From positions 49,095,499 to 49,159,498 of the forward strand of contig CM039464.1 in NCBI GenBank assembly GCA_022414725.1: DNA of 64,000 bases, written 5' to 3'. This document shows, piece after piece, positions 29,473 through 42,110 of this stretch. Position 1 is the stretch's first letter, and the number at the start of each line of letters is the position of its first letter. The translations under genes and the position numbers were made by a program. Under the pieces are notes generated by a model that was not told the DNA's origin, made no database searches, and was given only the letters and a program-made list of their open reading frames with translations. The DNA comes from Microglena sp. YARC. Taxonomy: Eukaryota > Chlorophyta > Chlorophyceae > Chlamydomonadales > Chlamydomonadaceae.

Positions 29473-31598
29473 TTGACTGTTCCCCCCAGTTTGGCCTCTT
29501 TCCAGCCTTGCGCAGCCTTCTTTGCGCAGCTCGGCATGCCACATCAGGGGCCTGCGATAGAGGTCTCTAATAGCCACGATAGAAACCAGCAGAAGGAGGC
29601 AATACCCATTTGGCGTTTTAAGCCAACGAACGCCTGCCTGCAGCTGCGGGTGCAACTGCCAGCAGCGGCTCCGGCGACTGTTGCTGGATGGGTGACGCCA
29701 GCTTCCCACCCATCAGTGTGGCCTCACGCCCGTCTCTTTCAGCTAGCGACTAGCAAGGCGCTAGCGGCGATATGCAGATCTAAGAACCTCCCCCTCCCTA
29801 CAATGGCTGCCCGTGTTTTCGCGCGTGGAAGCATGCTACACCTTGATCTGGCATGCTCGCCGGATCTGGCAGAGGTTCTCCATGCTCTGCCCTCCCTCCT
29901 CCTCCCCATTCCATTCCCTACAGCCCCTGGCTTGCATGGGCTCTTTGGGCGTGGCCCAGATTCAATTTTGTCCAAGTACAGACTGATTCGTATGGACCCC
30001 AGCCTGTCAGACGTAGACCTCGTCTCCCTCTTGGGGAGGCAAGGAATCAGGGTGGCCCACTTGGCGCACCCCGATGGTGTCCAGCCTTCACAAGGGGAAG
30101 TGGCTCAAGGAGCAGTATCCTTAGGGACAAATACTACTGTAGACATTCTTGTCAGTGGCCCGACGCGCCCCCCCAGGCAGGCCCGCCTGGTATCCTCAGA
30201 GGATGAGAAGGAGCGGGTGGTCCGCTTTGATCCTGTAGCCCCCCCACACCGCCTCCCGCCTCTATCCCCAGGAGATTGTGATAGGATCAAACATGGCTTC
30301 CAGGATAGTCCTGCTCCCTTGGACCCACTACACCACCCAACCCCACATGAGGCCTACAGCGGTCAGCATTTGAAGGGCCAGACCCCTACACCCTGGTCCG
30401 GACCAGTCCCACCCAATGCTCAGCCCCGCTCATGTGGACAATTGGGCGCCGGTAGAAACGCCCCTCATTTTACTGTTGGAGCTGGTGGGAGTTCAGGAAT
30501 CACAAGTGGTGATGGCCATTTTCGGAGAGAGCGCCCTGGTGTTACTCGTGGTGGTCATGGCCTTTCCAGAGCTCCTAACTCCTGTGAGGTGCTCGGTGTG
30601 TCGACGACTACCACGAGCCGTGCCCAACCATCCAAGGGGCGGACAAGGCTTGCCACCCAACGGGCTGCTGCCCCCTCATTGTCTTCCCTACTGAGCCATG
30701 ATGTAGCGGATGCTAATCCTTTTGCAGTGTTAGCAGAGCACCAAGAGGATTCTGAGATGACCGAGAATGCTGTTGGGGCTCTAGGAAAAATATTCCTAGA
30801 AGATCCCCAGGCTACCACCAACCGGGCTGTTCGTCAGGAGCGACCACAGCCCCTGCCTCAGCCTCCGCCACAACCACAGCCGCAACCACAGACTCAGCAA
30901 CAGCCGCAACCACAGCCGCAGCCACCACAGATCACGAATACGCCACAATCTCAGCCAGCCCAACCACAACCCCCTACCCCGGCCCCCACCCCCACCCCCA
31001 CCCCCACCCCCACCCCACCCCCACCCCCACCCCCACCCCTCTATGCCGTGCCCCTGAGGCTTGTGAGCCATTGTCCCTGCCCGAGCTTACTCAGGACTTT
31101 TCCTCCCCACCTGACACCTCCCAACCCACACCTCCTTCAACTCCGACGTCAGAGGTCGCCTCGGCGCTCAAGCGACTGAAGGAGGCTGCCCCCGACCAGA
31201 AGCTGCTCCTGACTCAGCAGTGCTTGACCGCTCTCGTTATGACAGTCGATAATCTTGCAGATGACTCCATGGAGAATCAATTTGCTATCACCGCTATTGA
31301 TGCTCTTAAATCCCCTGCACAGGCTCAGCTAACGGTGAGGCTTTCTTTCCTAGCAGCCTCCCTTCACCTAGCCGGACCACCTGTTCAGTACTCCCATTGG
31401 GTCACAGCTATGCAGTTGTTCGTGGACGACACAAACAGGCCAACTAGGGTTGACCCCTGCTACTTCTTACCCACAGCTTATGAGGCGATGGCAAAGCTAG
31501 CCCAGAATGCAGGATTGGATGACCTGATCAACCAAGCCAACACCCTCACAGCTGATGTTTCGCCCATCTTAGAGGTTGCCGGCCCCCTCCCTAGCTGA
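29473..31598 (+). pseudogene. LINE ORF1, frameshifted in the Pro/Gln-rich tract
   Basis: Frame one (29473-31179) begins MTVPPSL or at the in-frame ATG 29536 (MPHQGP). The N-terminal half is probably folded (IPIWRFKPTNACLQLRV, DPSLSDVDLVSLLGRQGIRVAHL). Then comes a disordered region with a (PQ)n block and (CCCCCA)n repeats around 30985-31040. Beyond that run the meaningful frame changes to 31071-31598 (ALKRLKEAAPDQKLLLTQQCL, YFLPTAYEAMAKLAQNAGL). Slippage in the C-rich repeat explains the shift. An RNA-binding ORF1 role is assumed from position. No CCHC knuckle was seen. Confidence 0.5.
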
Positions 31599-31605
31599 AC
31601 TTCTC

Positions 31606-32991
31606 ATGCCTACCCCTACTTCTTCTACCGCCCCAGGCAGGCTGGCCCCTGGGCTACGTGTCCTCCCCCACAATGTTGATGGCCTTAATAATGCCACCAA
31701 GATCCACGCTCTTGTTAGCCTTTGGGCTCACTTGAAGGCGCACATCATTTGTGTCCAAGAGACCCACCTAGGATCTCTTAAAGTTATATCCCGTGCCCAA
31801 CAATTTCTCAATGAAGCCACCCAACAACTGGGACTTCCCCCTTTCTTGTTTTTTCGGGGTTGCCGGGAGGACTCGAAGAATCAGTCTGGGGTTGGCATTC
31901 TTGTGCGGTCCGACTTGGTGCAATCTGGGCGTATGATCATTTGCAGCCCTACCCCTGCCCCTTCTGTCAGCTGTCAGTACAATGGTCGTCTGCTACCCCT
32001 TTCCTTTTCGTGGGGTGGTCATAAGCTTTGCCTGGCCTCTGTATACCTTCCATCAGGTGACCCTCAAGCACAGCGCCGCCTCATCTCCGAGGGTTTAGGC
32101 CCTCTATACCAGGCCAACCGATCCAGCTTGGTCCTCATGGGGGATTTCAATTTCACACTCGACGTTGAGATGGATCGCTTTAATGGCGCTGCCTCCTCCA
32201 ACACCTCCCATCCTGATCAACTCACCTCCTCCCTTTTTGCCACCACTGGCCCCAAGCTTCCGTGTGCGTTCCGCCACCGGCATCCTACCCGAAGATCCTT
32301 CACACACTTCTTGAGTACAGGTGCCTCTCGCCTAGATCGTGCCCATGTATCGGAGCAGCTCCTTCCTTACATCCTCCAGTGTCAGCCTGCCAGTACGATA
32401 ACCTCGGATCATCGGCCCCTTCTCTTACACTTACGCCCCGCTGTCCCTGAAAAAATGGGCCCTAGCGCTAAACGCACACGCATGCATTTTGCGAAGATGG
32501 GGAACTTACGCGAGGCCTTCTCTGACTGGCTCTCCCATGCTAGTCAAAGTGCACCCCCCCTTGGGGAGGATGAGGCATTCATCCAATGGTGGCCCAATTT
32601 CAAATTTCAAGTCACCAAACAAGCAGCAAACTTCAACCGGATGGCTGCGGCTACACGTCGCTCTTGCTCTGACACAGTTCAAGCGGCACAAGCAACGTTG
32701 ACCGGATCGATTCAGGCAGTTGAGGCAGGGCTCGCCTCTGCCCTACCTCAGGTGGTCAGCTACAGACAAAACCTCATCACTGCCCGTCGGGGTGCTGCCC
32801 TTGCCACGGCTGGGGCAGCAAGACGGGAGTGGCTACATAGCCGTGAACGGCCTTGCCCTTTGCTCACCCAGCTTGAACGTCCACCCCTTGCGTCTAGGCT
32901 AGTGCCCGCTCTCAGAGCTCCGAGTGGAGGGCTGGTTACTGGTCGATGCATCCCAGCCGTGGTGGGTGCTTATTGGGCCTCTGTATCTTCG

Positions 32992-33027
<36 letters not shown>
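31606..33027 (+). pseudogene. LINE ORF2 N-terminal AP-endonuclease
   Basis: The series of endonuclease/exonuclease/phosphatase motifs is complete: LPHNVDGL, CVQETHLG (catalytic Glu), GVGILVR, LASVYLPSG, LMGDFNF (DxN), RRSFTHF, SRLDRAHV and TSDHRPL (final DH). The nuclease nicks target DNA to prime reverse transcription. The frame runs on to a 36-base poly(C) at 32992-33027, after which the RT is in another frame. The start is 31576 or 31606, overlapping or touching the end of ORF1. Confidence 0.78.
32992..33027 (+). repeat. poly(C) tract, 36 bases, between endonuclease and RT
   Basis: The run falls exactly where the endonuclease frame and the RT frame part. Its length modulo 3 decides whether ORF2 is open, so the frameshift may be an assembly length error. 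Confidence 0.9.
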
Positions 33028-34267
33028 TATCCGCTCTGCCAACCTGGCGCAAGAGGATGTGCTCGCTGCTCACTGCCAAGCTTCCAGTCCCTTACCCCCG
33101 ACAGTGGCCGACTCAGTTGGCTCTCTGTCGGTGGCGATGTATGAGTGCCGCAAAGCCCTCAAACAGTCACCCCCTGGCAAGTCACCTGGCCCGGATGGGA
33201 TCCCTGTAGAGTTGTACCGCACTTTTGCAGACATCTTTACCCCGTTGCTCTGTCGGTTGTTCACAGCCATGGGGACAAGGGAGACCCTTCCCCATAATTT
33301 CTTGGAGGGGCTACTCATCATTCTCCGTAAAGGCGGGGATCATCTGAACCCTGGCAATTACAGACCTATCACTCTTTTGAATTCTGATTACAAACTGTTG
33401 GCTAAGGTCTTGGCCAACCGGCTTGGGCCAGTCCTTCCCCAAATCATATCATCAGACCAATCAGCCTTCCTCCCCCGAAGGCAGATTGGTCATTCTATTC
33501 TGTTTCTTCAGCTATTACCGGAATTGTTCAAAGCTCAAGAAAAATCTGGAGTGCTTGCTTTCCTGGATTTTTGTAAAGCTTATGACACTGTGGATCGCTC
33601 TTTCCTTTTTCAGTGCCTGGAGGCCGCAGGACTAGGTGGTGGTTTCCTCACCTGGGTACGCCTCCTCCTTTCCTCCACCGACACTCGAGCTATGGTTAAC
33701 GGCTTTCGTTCTAGAGCGTTTGAGTTCCTATCAGGTGTCCGACAAGGCGACCCGCTTTCCCCACTCCTCTTCCTCTTTCCCATGCAAGCCCTCCAGCACC
33801 GGTTACTGCACCAGAATATCGGGCTAGACATAAAACCTGGCATCCGATGTACGGGATGTAAGTATGCGGATGATACTATTGTCTTGTTGCGCTCCCTTGA
33901 TCCAGCCCACGTTCAGGATCTCCTGACGTGTATGTCTGTTTTTGGTGCGGCTTCTGGTCTCCATCTCAACCACCACAAGAGCCAGCTACTCCCCATTGGG
34001 GTGCCGGTAATAGGTCCTCTTCCAGACCAGGTTCTTGGTGTCCCAGTTGTAGAGTCGGCCACTACCCTTGGTATCACTTTTGCCAATGGACACCAAACTA
34101 CCTGCCCCCCTATGACCACCCAATGGTTGGACAAACTCGATCATGTGCAGCAGTGCTACTCACGCCTTGCCAAACTGCCTCTATCTATATTTGTCGTGGC
34201 CTCTCCTCCTCGGCCTACGGCATTAGCAAGTTGCTCTACCATGCCGAGTTTGAAGGCATCCCTTTAG
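33028..34267 (+). pseudogene. LINE ORF2 reverse transcriptase
   Basis: The RT motifs are in order: PPGKSPGPDGIPVELYR, NYRPITLLNSDYKLLAKVLANRL, DQSAFLPRRQIGHSI, LAFLDFCKAYDTVDRSFL (motif A), VRQGDPLSPLLFL (motif B), KYADDTIVLL (catalytic YADD) and GLHLNHHKSQLL. This is the L1/Tx1 style. Near 34190 the frame shifts again. Confidence 0.82.
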
Positions 34268-36235
34268 ACGTGGTAGAACAACTGTCATGCCTCACCACTA
34301 AGCTGGTGGACCGGGGTCTGGCCCCAGAATCCACGGCCCTAAAACTTCCAGGTGTTCCATCTGCTCTCCTTCCTGGCTCCCTGAAGCTGGGCGGGTTTGG
34401 ATGTATTCCTTGGCAACACCACATCACCAGTCGCCATGCAGTTTGGGGAGTACGCCTCTTCCGTGGCCTTGCGAGGGGATCCATGACCGGTCCCCGCCCT
34501 GGCTCATTGTAGCCCATGAGCTTCTCCTCACGCTCATGCCCCCTCATATGGCCTCTCAACCCCCAGCGTTAGGATTTCTCCATGCTTGTAGGGACACAAC
34601 CCGCTTCCAAACCTCAGCCTGTGGCCAAGGCCTCCCCCATGGTCCTCTCCGCCGCATGGCGCTTGGAATAGCCGCCCTCTCCACTGCTGCTGGGCCATTG
34701 CGGGATGTCTCACATTGCCCACTAGAACTGGGTCCTTGGTGTCTTGCATCACCGCTGTGGGGTAACCCCCTTTTGCCAGCCCCACCCCCACCGCCCCAAG
34801 ATGCTACTCATAATGCCCCTTTGAGTGGTATCCCAGGCACTTTTCTAGATGATGTGTTCTATCCTTTGATGCAAATTCCTTCCCTAGTCTGTGTCTCGGA
34901 TGCCGTCCGCATCTCAGCCTCCCTCTCTGCCGCCCTTAGGGTGTGCTCCCGACTTGCATGGACTGGTGATGTTCGGCGGAACTTCTGCCGCCGCCACGTT
35001 TGGCAGCATGAAGTTACCCGCACTGGACTCATGCACATGCCTCTTACCATGTCCACGTTTGTAGAGGACCCCCTCCATGTGAAGGGGCTGCTGAGCTCTT
35101 TGCTTGATAGCATCCCCCCAAATTGGCGGTCACCTCCTCCTCCTCCCCCCTCATCCCCTCCTCCTCATCCCTCCAACCTGACACATGCCCAGCCTGATAT
35201 CCCGGCCGCTATCAGTGGGCAGTTGCCTTCTCCTCCAGCCCCCCCCATGTATCCCTCTTGCACTTCCTCAGCCCACGGCTAGGATGGGTCCTCCCCCGCT
35301 CGCCCGCCACCCCTCCCCACTCCACAGGGTTCCCTGTCACTCTAACCAAAATCAAGGTTAAGCATGGCACCGCCTTGCAGAGTGTAGCAACAAAGGGCCT
35401 CCAATCTGAGGCACGGGCTACGTACGTGAGCCTTGCCTTGGGTCCACCTTACTGCCCACGGTATCTTTCTGCCCGGACACGGGCGTTTGCTAGGCTGCTT
35501 CCTTCACTCTGGTCCCTTCCTTGGGAAAAACAGCCAAAAGGACATTTTGTGGCGCCTTATGGCCGATGGCGTTCCAGGGGCCTCCTCCCGGGTACAGTTC
35601 CGCTGCCCGTGTTGCCCTGATGTGCCTTCTGACTGCGACCCCCGCCTCCACTGCTTTTGGACGTGCCCCGTTGCTTTAGCGGTCCGTGAGGCTCTCCAGG
35701 TTCCCTTGGCCACCCTTTCTGCCTGCCCCATCCAGAGAGCTAGCCTCTGGGTGTGCAACCCCGCCCCTCCTCAGCCATGGATACCGATGTGTGGGGAATT
35801 GTTTGCCTTGCGGCCCTGTCAGCTATGGATCATGGCCGCCGGCAATTGTGGAGGTTGGCCTCCTCTGTCCGTAGTGAGGCCACTTCCGGCCCTCGCCAGG
35901 CCACTCTGTATGAGTTATGGGGCCTTCCACCTCCTCAGGTGCCAGCTGTTCGCCCCCTCTCAGAGCGGGCTGGAGCACTTGTTGTGGCTGATTTCTGGGC
36001 TCGCATTGCTGATTTTGTCGCTACAGAAGAGCCCCCTCCTGAGTGGGAGGACACGGTGGGAGATGATCACCCCTTCATCAGCCATGGTGGGTCCCGTGTT
36101 AACATGGGAGTTCCCAACCCTCCACATATGTCAGTGGCGGATCCTCCGATGGCCCAGGACCATCCCCCCGACCATTTGCTTCTCTCCCAGAATGAGCTTC
36201 TTCCCCTGATCCTCCCTGACAGCCTGGATGACTAG
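34190..36235 (+). pseudogene. LINE ORF2 C-terminal half with RVT zinc finger
   Basis: Segments lie in at least four frames: SSSAYGISKLLYHAEF and DVVEQLSCLTTKLV (34190-34512), then DDVFYPLMQIPSLV and RNFCRRHVWQHE (34401-35282), then ILWRLMADGVPGA with CPCC...HCFWTCPVA (35530-35700), the RVT-type zinc finger, and the tail ending NELLPLILPDSLDD (35753-36235). The order fits one L1-like ORF2 broken by frameshifts near 34200, 34500, 35280, 35530 and 35770. Confidence 0.6.
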
Positions 36236-36937
36236 CTTGGATTTGTTCTTGTCCCTTTGTAGCAACCGTCTTGTTTCTGGCGGTGTAGGTGATGGGGGGT
36301 AGCTTCTGTTTTCACTTCTCGAGTCTCCGTTTGACTCTTGACCTGTTTGGCTGCTCTCCTGTGCCCTCTCTCCGTCCTTAAGCTTGATGGTTTCTTGACA
36401 GATAGGCTTTGGACTCTCTTAGCTTTTCCCCGCTGGTCTTGGTCTTTCGCTTTTCCTCACGCTTTTTATCGTGTTAGTAGTTCTGCTTAGGTTGTTAAGT
36501 ATCCTTTCTTAGCTGTGCTTTCCCTTGTGGCGTTTTGGCTGACGGCTTGGCCTTGTGTTTGCCTTTAGATAGGGAGTGTTAAGGCCGCCTTTTTAGAGCT
36601 CTATGCCTCTCTCCTTGTTTGTTTGGTGATTTTCCTGTGCCTTTTGTCCTTCACGTCTTCTTGTAGAATCTCGCTTTTTAGGCCTCGGCAACTCTCAGCC
36701 CTTCTACTACATACACTTAATTCGCTAGTTTCTCTATGCCTTGGTAGTTCGCATTGCTTGTTGTCAAGCCTTTTATTTGCTCTTTCGTACGCTTTTTTGG
36801 AGGTCACCTCCTGGACCAGGTTCTGAGGGGTATGTTGCCCAAAACCCCATTGTTATAAAACTGTCCAGCTGCCTCGGCGCTGTTCAGTCTCGGCATTGAT
36901 TTTTGCTGAGTATGTAACTATATCCTCTCCCTCTCTC
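36236..36937 (+). other. LINE 3' UTR
   Basis: T-rich sequence without open frames of interest, ending in CTCTCCCTCTCTC before the TCGTA flank. Repeated almost exactly at 48104-48805. Confidence 0.6.
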
Positions 36938-37542
36938 TCGTAGTGGTTTGGCCCTGTCGAGTCTCGAGAAAAACCCTGCTGTTCTGTTGCCGGTGTAATT
37001 ATGTAATGGCACACGCGTGTTTACACGTCCCCTTCGTGACCACTTTTCCCTTGGTTTAACACAGCACGCGACCTCATACAAGTCCGTCCACGTTCGGTCC
37101 GTTCCGTTAGGTCGGCTACCCACCAGTCCGGCAGTCCCTCTACCTTTGGTCTGTTACGTTCATTCGGTCGGCTACCCAGCATTCCGTCCACGTTGGGTCC
37201 GTCCCGTCCTGACTCGTCCTGTCCAGTCCCGTCCTGACTCGTCCTGCCCCGTCCTGTCCAGTCCAGTCATGTCTTGTCCCTTTCCGTTTGGTCAAGTTTA
37301 GTCCTTTCGCAGCATTATACAGCTCGATACAAATACCACCATGACCAACAAACAACAAACAACCAACCCTGGCCACCATGACCACCAACAAGTTGACCAG
37401 TCTATTCCATATCAGTGCCACACTGTCATGAACACTACGAAAACAGAAAGTTAGTACACCCGTACACAAACACACACACATAAATCATACAAACATAATC
37501 GCGCAAAGATAATCCATGCACACCGCTTCTGTTCCCTCACAG

Positions 37543-37631
37543 GTCTTCAGAGTGGCTCCTTCATGGGGAGTAATGGCAATGACTCCATGACATCCGACGT
37601 GTATACAATATCACGTCTCATACTGATGCAT
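37543..37631 (+). CDS. BACK gene B, exon 2
   Basis: 89 nt between CCTCACAG and GTGAGT, encoding LQSGSFMGSNGNDSM and TSDVYTISRLILMH. The phase is as in gene A, and the sequence matches exon 2 of gene C. The function of this segment is unknown. Confidence 0.55.
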
Positions 37632-37855
37632 GTGAGTGATTGGTGCTTGCTTGCAGTCCCTTTTTGTTCACACTCCAGTTCTGTTCGCATTACTCGTTGT
37701 TCACAGTACCTTATGTTCACATTCCCACTTAACTTGAATTTGCTTATTTGGCTCCAGCTTATTAAGACTGCTCACCATCTCTGGCAATGACCCTGGACCA
37801 CACATGCTACATCAGCGCTGTTACCTCGTATCTCTGCCTGCTTGCCGCCTGCCTA

Positions 37856-38876
<1,021 letters not shown>

Positions 38877-38929
38877 CTACCTGCCTGCCATCTCCGCTTG
38901 CTTGCCATAGCTACCTGCCTGACATCTCC

Positions 38930-38930
<1 letters not shown>

Positions 38931-38975
<45 letters not shown>
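38931..38975 (+). repeat. (CTTG)n array
   Basis: About eleven TTGC units follow the CCTG array. The same is seen at about 50957-51007 in unit 2, slightly longer. Confidence 0.9.
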
Positions 38976-39107
38976 CTGCCCGTCTCTACCTGCCTGCCAC
39001 TTCCTCAAACCTCCGCTTGATTGCTTGCTTGCCGCCTTCATACATGCCTGCCTTTTCCTGCCTGCCACTACTTACCTCACATCTCCGCTTGCTTGCTTGC
39101 CGCCTGT

Positions 39108-39473
39108 TATCAGCATGAATTGCGTTGCTCTCACGCGTTTTATGACTTGGTGACTACTTCTGTACTCCCTTAGAACTATCGGTCCTGACAGTACTGTGAC
39201 AGCTTCCGTACTGACAGCTTCCCGCAGACTGTGTCATCCTTTGAGTGACTCAGTGGTGACAGCTTCCTGTCAGCTAGGTTACCGTTGCATCTCTATGTGG
39301 ATATACCTGACTTAGGTTCTAGTTAGGTTATAGTCAACGGTCTCTTCCACCACTGGTGCCCCTTGATGGGTCTCCAGTGCTTGTAAAGCTATTCTCGTCT
39401 CTGTGTATAGATTGGCGCGTCTGTCTCCGCTGCATACATCTCTGTCCACTCTTAGAAGTGATTATAGCTGATA
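39108..39473 (+). repeat. 5' LTR of copia element 3
   Basis: 366 bp. It is followed by GGTTACGGGCTTC, related to the GGTTATCGGGCTCC behind the element 2 LTR and a plausible primer-binding site. Confidence 0.92.
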
Positions 39474-39510
39474 GGTTACGGGCTTCATCTCTTTCTACCA
39501 CTGCTTTATA

Positions 39511-41575
39511 ATGCAACTTCCTCGTGGCCTCCTGCCGGCTTCGAGAAGCTTACCCCACAGAATGGTTTGTCTTGGTCGCGTGGTATGGAGAGCGTCATTA
39601 TCTCTAATGGCTGCGACCGGATTCTTCCTTTCAAGATCCGTGTTCCCACGGATTGGCTTGATGATTGTGCGCCAGCGGCCTCTGCTGCCTTAGATGAGTC
39701 TCCTTCCGCCATCATGGAAGCCATCCCCCCAGCCATCCCACCATTTCTCTCCCTCCTTCTCCTCTTATCCAACGCCTCCGTCCTGAGGTAGAGGATATTC
39801 TGATGCGTCTATGCTGTGTCTCGACACAGATCATCAAGTACAGGAGTTTCTCCTCCGCCTGCTGATGCTCGCTTCTCTTATGACCATGCTGATCTTGCTC
39901 GTCATAAGCATGGAGATGGTTACTACACTGACAACACTGAGGATGACGACGAAGAGGCAGATCTACCGAGTAGTGACTTCGGTGGAGTTTCTCCCTCCTC
40001 TGCCACTCGTGTCTTTGATTCTCCAGTGTTTGAGCATCCACTGGCGCCTCCTCCTCCTGTCTTGAGGCCTCCGTCTGCTCCTCCTGTTCCACCGTCTGGT
40101 GGCTACAACACTCGGTCTCGCGAGACTGCTGCTGCGAGTGTCTCCAGCGCTGCTGCTGACCCCTCCCTGGAGCCACCTCCACTTCCACCAGTGGATCTGC
40201 CCCCTCCCCTTCTCCTTTTCCTCCCCCTTGCCGCTTTACCCTACTCGCTCACTGGGATGCTTATCCTGGGAGCACCTGCTTGATGGCTCCCGTCCTATGA
40301 CCATGGATGTGCGGATGTCCCGCATTGTTCGCCAGGAGCAGAATGCTGGTGACTCTTTGGACCGCACTTTGTACGGTAGGATGGATCAGGCGGCCACTAG
40401 GGCTAATGTAAATCAGAAGGGGGATCCGCGGGTGATGATTTTCTCTGAGTTGGGCCATGCTAGCCGTGCTTTTCTCGGGCCTGTGCAGGCGGGTATTTCC
40501 TACCCTCGTCCTGGTGGTGCAACCTTTGGTGGATCTGGTGTTAGAAATGCGAATCTTCGCAAGTACCAGTTTGTTTCAGTCCCTCTCAGCTTTGTTCCTC
40601 CTAGGCCAGATTTCGAGCTACTTGTGCGTGTTGCGAGTTCCTTGGGTGAGATTAGAAACCTTGATGACCAGCGTGCGTATGATGCTGGCATCGCTGCTGA
40701 GTACTTTCTGGCTGTTCGCGCGATGTACGATGTTTCGCCGGCTTCCCCTGCTGCATCACCACCGGCCTCTCCTAGTCAGTCTCATGTAGATCCTGCCTGT
40801 TAGGATTTAGTACCCTGCCCCTTGCGCGCCAGGAGTTCATGTGTCTCACGATGATGCTAGCAAACATGACGGAACCGATGGTACAGGTCTATCAGGATTT
40901 TGCTACGCCTCGCGATATCTTTGTGCATATCAAGAGACAGCATTCTGATACCCTTGCTGCTCGTGTCCCCCTCAGCTTGTTGAGCTTCGTAGTGTAACTA
41001 TGAACAATTCTGAACCTGTAGACGTGTTCTTCCGCAGGGTGCGGGCAGTTGTGTACTGACCTTCGCAGTGCGGGATACCCGCAACCGCAACGTCACGCGA
41101 TGCACACGATTATCAATGGCATCACTCACCCTCGCTTCGATTCGCTGCGCCTACAATTTTGGTTCGAGCTGTACCAGAACAAAACTGTTGATTACTGGAC
41201 CTGTCTTGCAGCATATAGATCATTAGATTTTTTGAATGTGTCTCTCCCCAGGTCTGATCCAAGGCATCCTGGTTGGTCCCGTGACTCTCCCCCAGTCCCT
41301 GCCCATGCTGCCATCCAGCGTGGCCGGGGGTCTGGTTCTCAGAGTTCCGGGGCTCCCAAGAGGCACTTGGATTGCACTTGGGGCCCCTGTCCTTCCAAAA
41401 CGACCCACTCGGAGGACCGTTGCTGGACGAAGCATCCGCACCTGAAAAGGTCCAAGCCTGGTGTACGGGCGGTGAACCCGTGCCCATTGCCTTGGCACTT
41501 CCAGGTTCGTTGACTCGCCGGCAGTTGTCCTCCTTGCAGGCTCAGATTGATGGGTATGCCATGTCCAAGAACTAG
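39511..41575 (+). pseudogene. copia gag with variant zinc knuckle, frameshifted
   Basis: Frames at 39567-39791 (DWLDDCAPAASAALDESPS), 39816-40283 (acidic, then Pro-rich), 40099-40803 (RMDQAATRANVNQKGDPRVM, PRPDFELLVRVASSLGEIRNL) and 41049-41513 (IINGITHPRFDSLRLQFWFELY) make up one gag in pieces. At 41373-41423 it reads CTWGPCPSKTTHSEDRC, a Cx4Cx5Hx4C knuckle. The usual retroviral-type knuckle is Cx2Cx4Hx4C. Gag packages element RNA. At least three frame changes are needed, so it is scored as a pseudogene, with sequencing error as the alternative. Confidence 0.62.
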
Positions 41576-41620
41576 GAGGTACGCTCTGTCCTATTCTCTT
41601 GCACAACTAAGTTCTCTAAC

Positions 41621-42110
41621 GTGTGTAGCCCGAGTCTTTCTGAGGGTGTCTGGCATGTGGACTCTGGAGCTGGAATGTCTATCACAGGTGATAAATCTTT
41701 GTTCACTATGTATATGGCTTCTGCTGTTGGGCCAGCAGTTCGATTTGGTGATGGGGTGGTTCAACGGTCTGAGGGTAAGGGATCCATTGTGTTATGTAGT
41801 GATTGGTTACCAACATCCATCACTCTTACCAATGTTCTCTACATCCCTCACTGTCCAGTGAACCTCCTGTCAGTAAATGCTGTGGCTCATTCTCTCCACT
41901 GCCAGGTTTCTTTTGATAGTCTTAGTTGCACTGCCACTCAGGGCTCTTCTGTTCTCTGGTCTTTTCCTGCATCTAGTGATGGTGTGTACAAGTTTGCCTG
42001 TAGACCTTGTAACACCAGTCGGGACTGTTTGAGGGTTGCTGACGATTATCCTGCTTTTGCACTTGATGTTGATGAGGACGGTGGAGTTGTTATCCCTACC
42101 ACTCCTGCAT
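41621..42110 (+). pseudogene. copia aspartic protease
   Basis: WHVDSGAGMSITGDKSLF carries the DSGA catalytic motif. FGDGVVQRSEGKGSI, LTNVLYIPHCPVNLLSVN and LHCQVSFD follow, as in copia polyproteins. The frame is open through the protease and then leaves the integrase frame near 42110. Confidence 0.75.

Larger units (their letters stand above)
29200..36937 (+). mobile_element. L1/Tx1-like LINE in intron 1 of gene B
   Basis: A 7.7-kb insert relative to gene A (GATCGTA|...|TCGTAGTG), flanked by the 5-bp TCGTA at 29195-29199 and 36938-36942. It starts with A-rich sequence and a pyrimidine-rich leader containing a CTCGCATTCC minisatellite. It encodes ORF1, then ORF2 with AP-endonuclease, RT and a CCHC-type RVT finger, then a 0.7-kb 3' UTR. 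No poly(A) tail is seen at the 3' end. Several frameshifts are present. Its distal 0.77 kb is also present at 48032-48805 owing to the tandem duplication. Confidence 0.78.

Noticed and set aside
28764..29537. 257-codon minus-strand frame
   Set aside because: It spans the SMART element, the poly(A) run and the LINE leader, three unrelated pieces.
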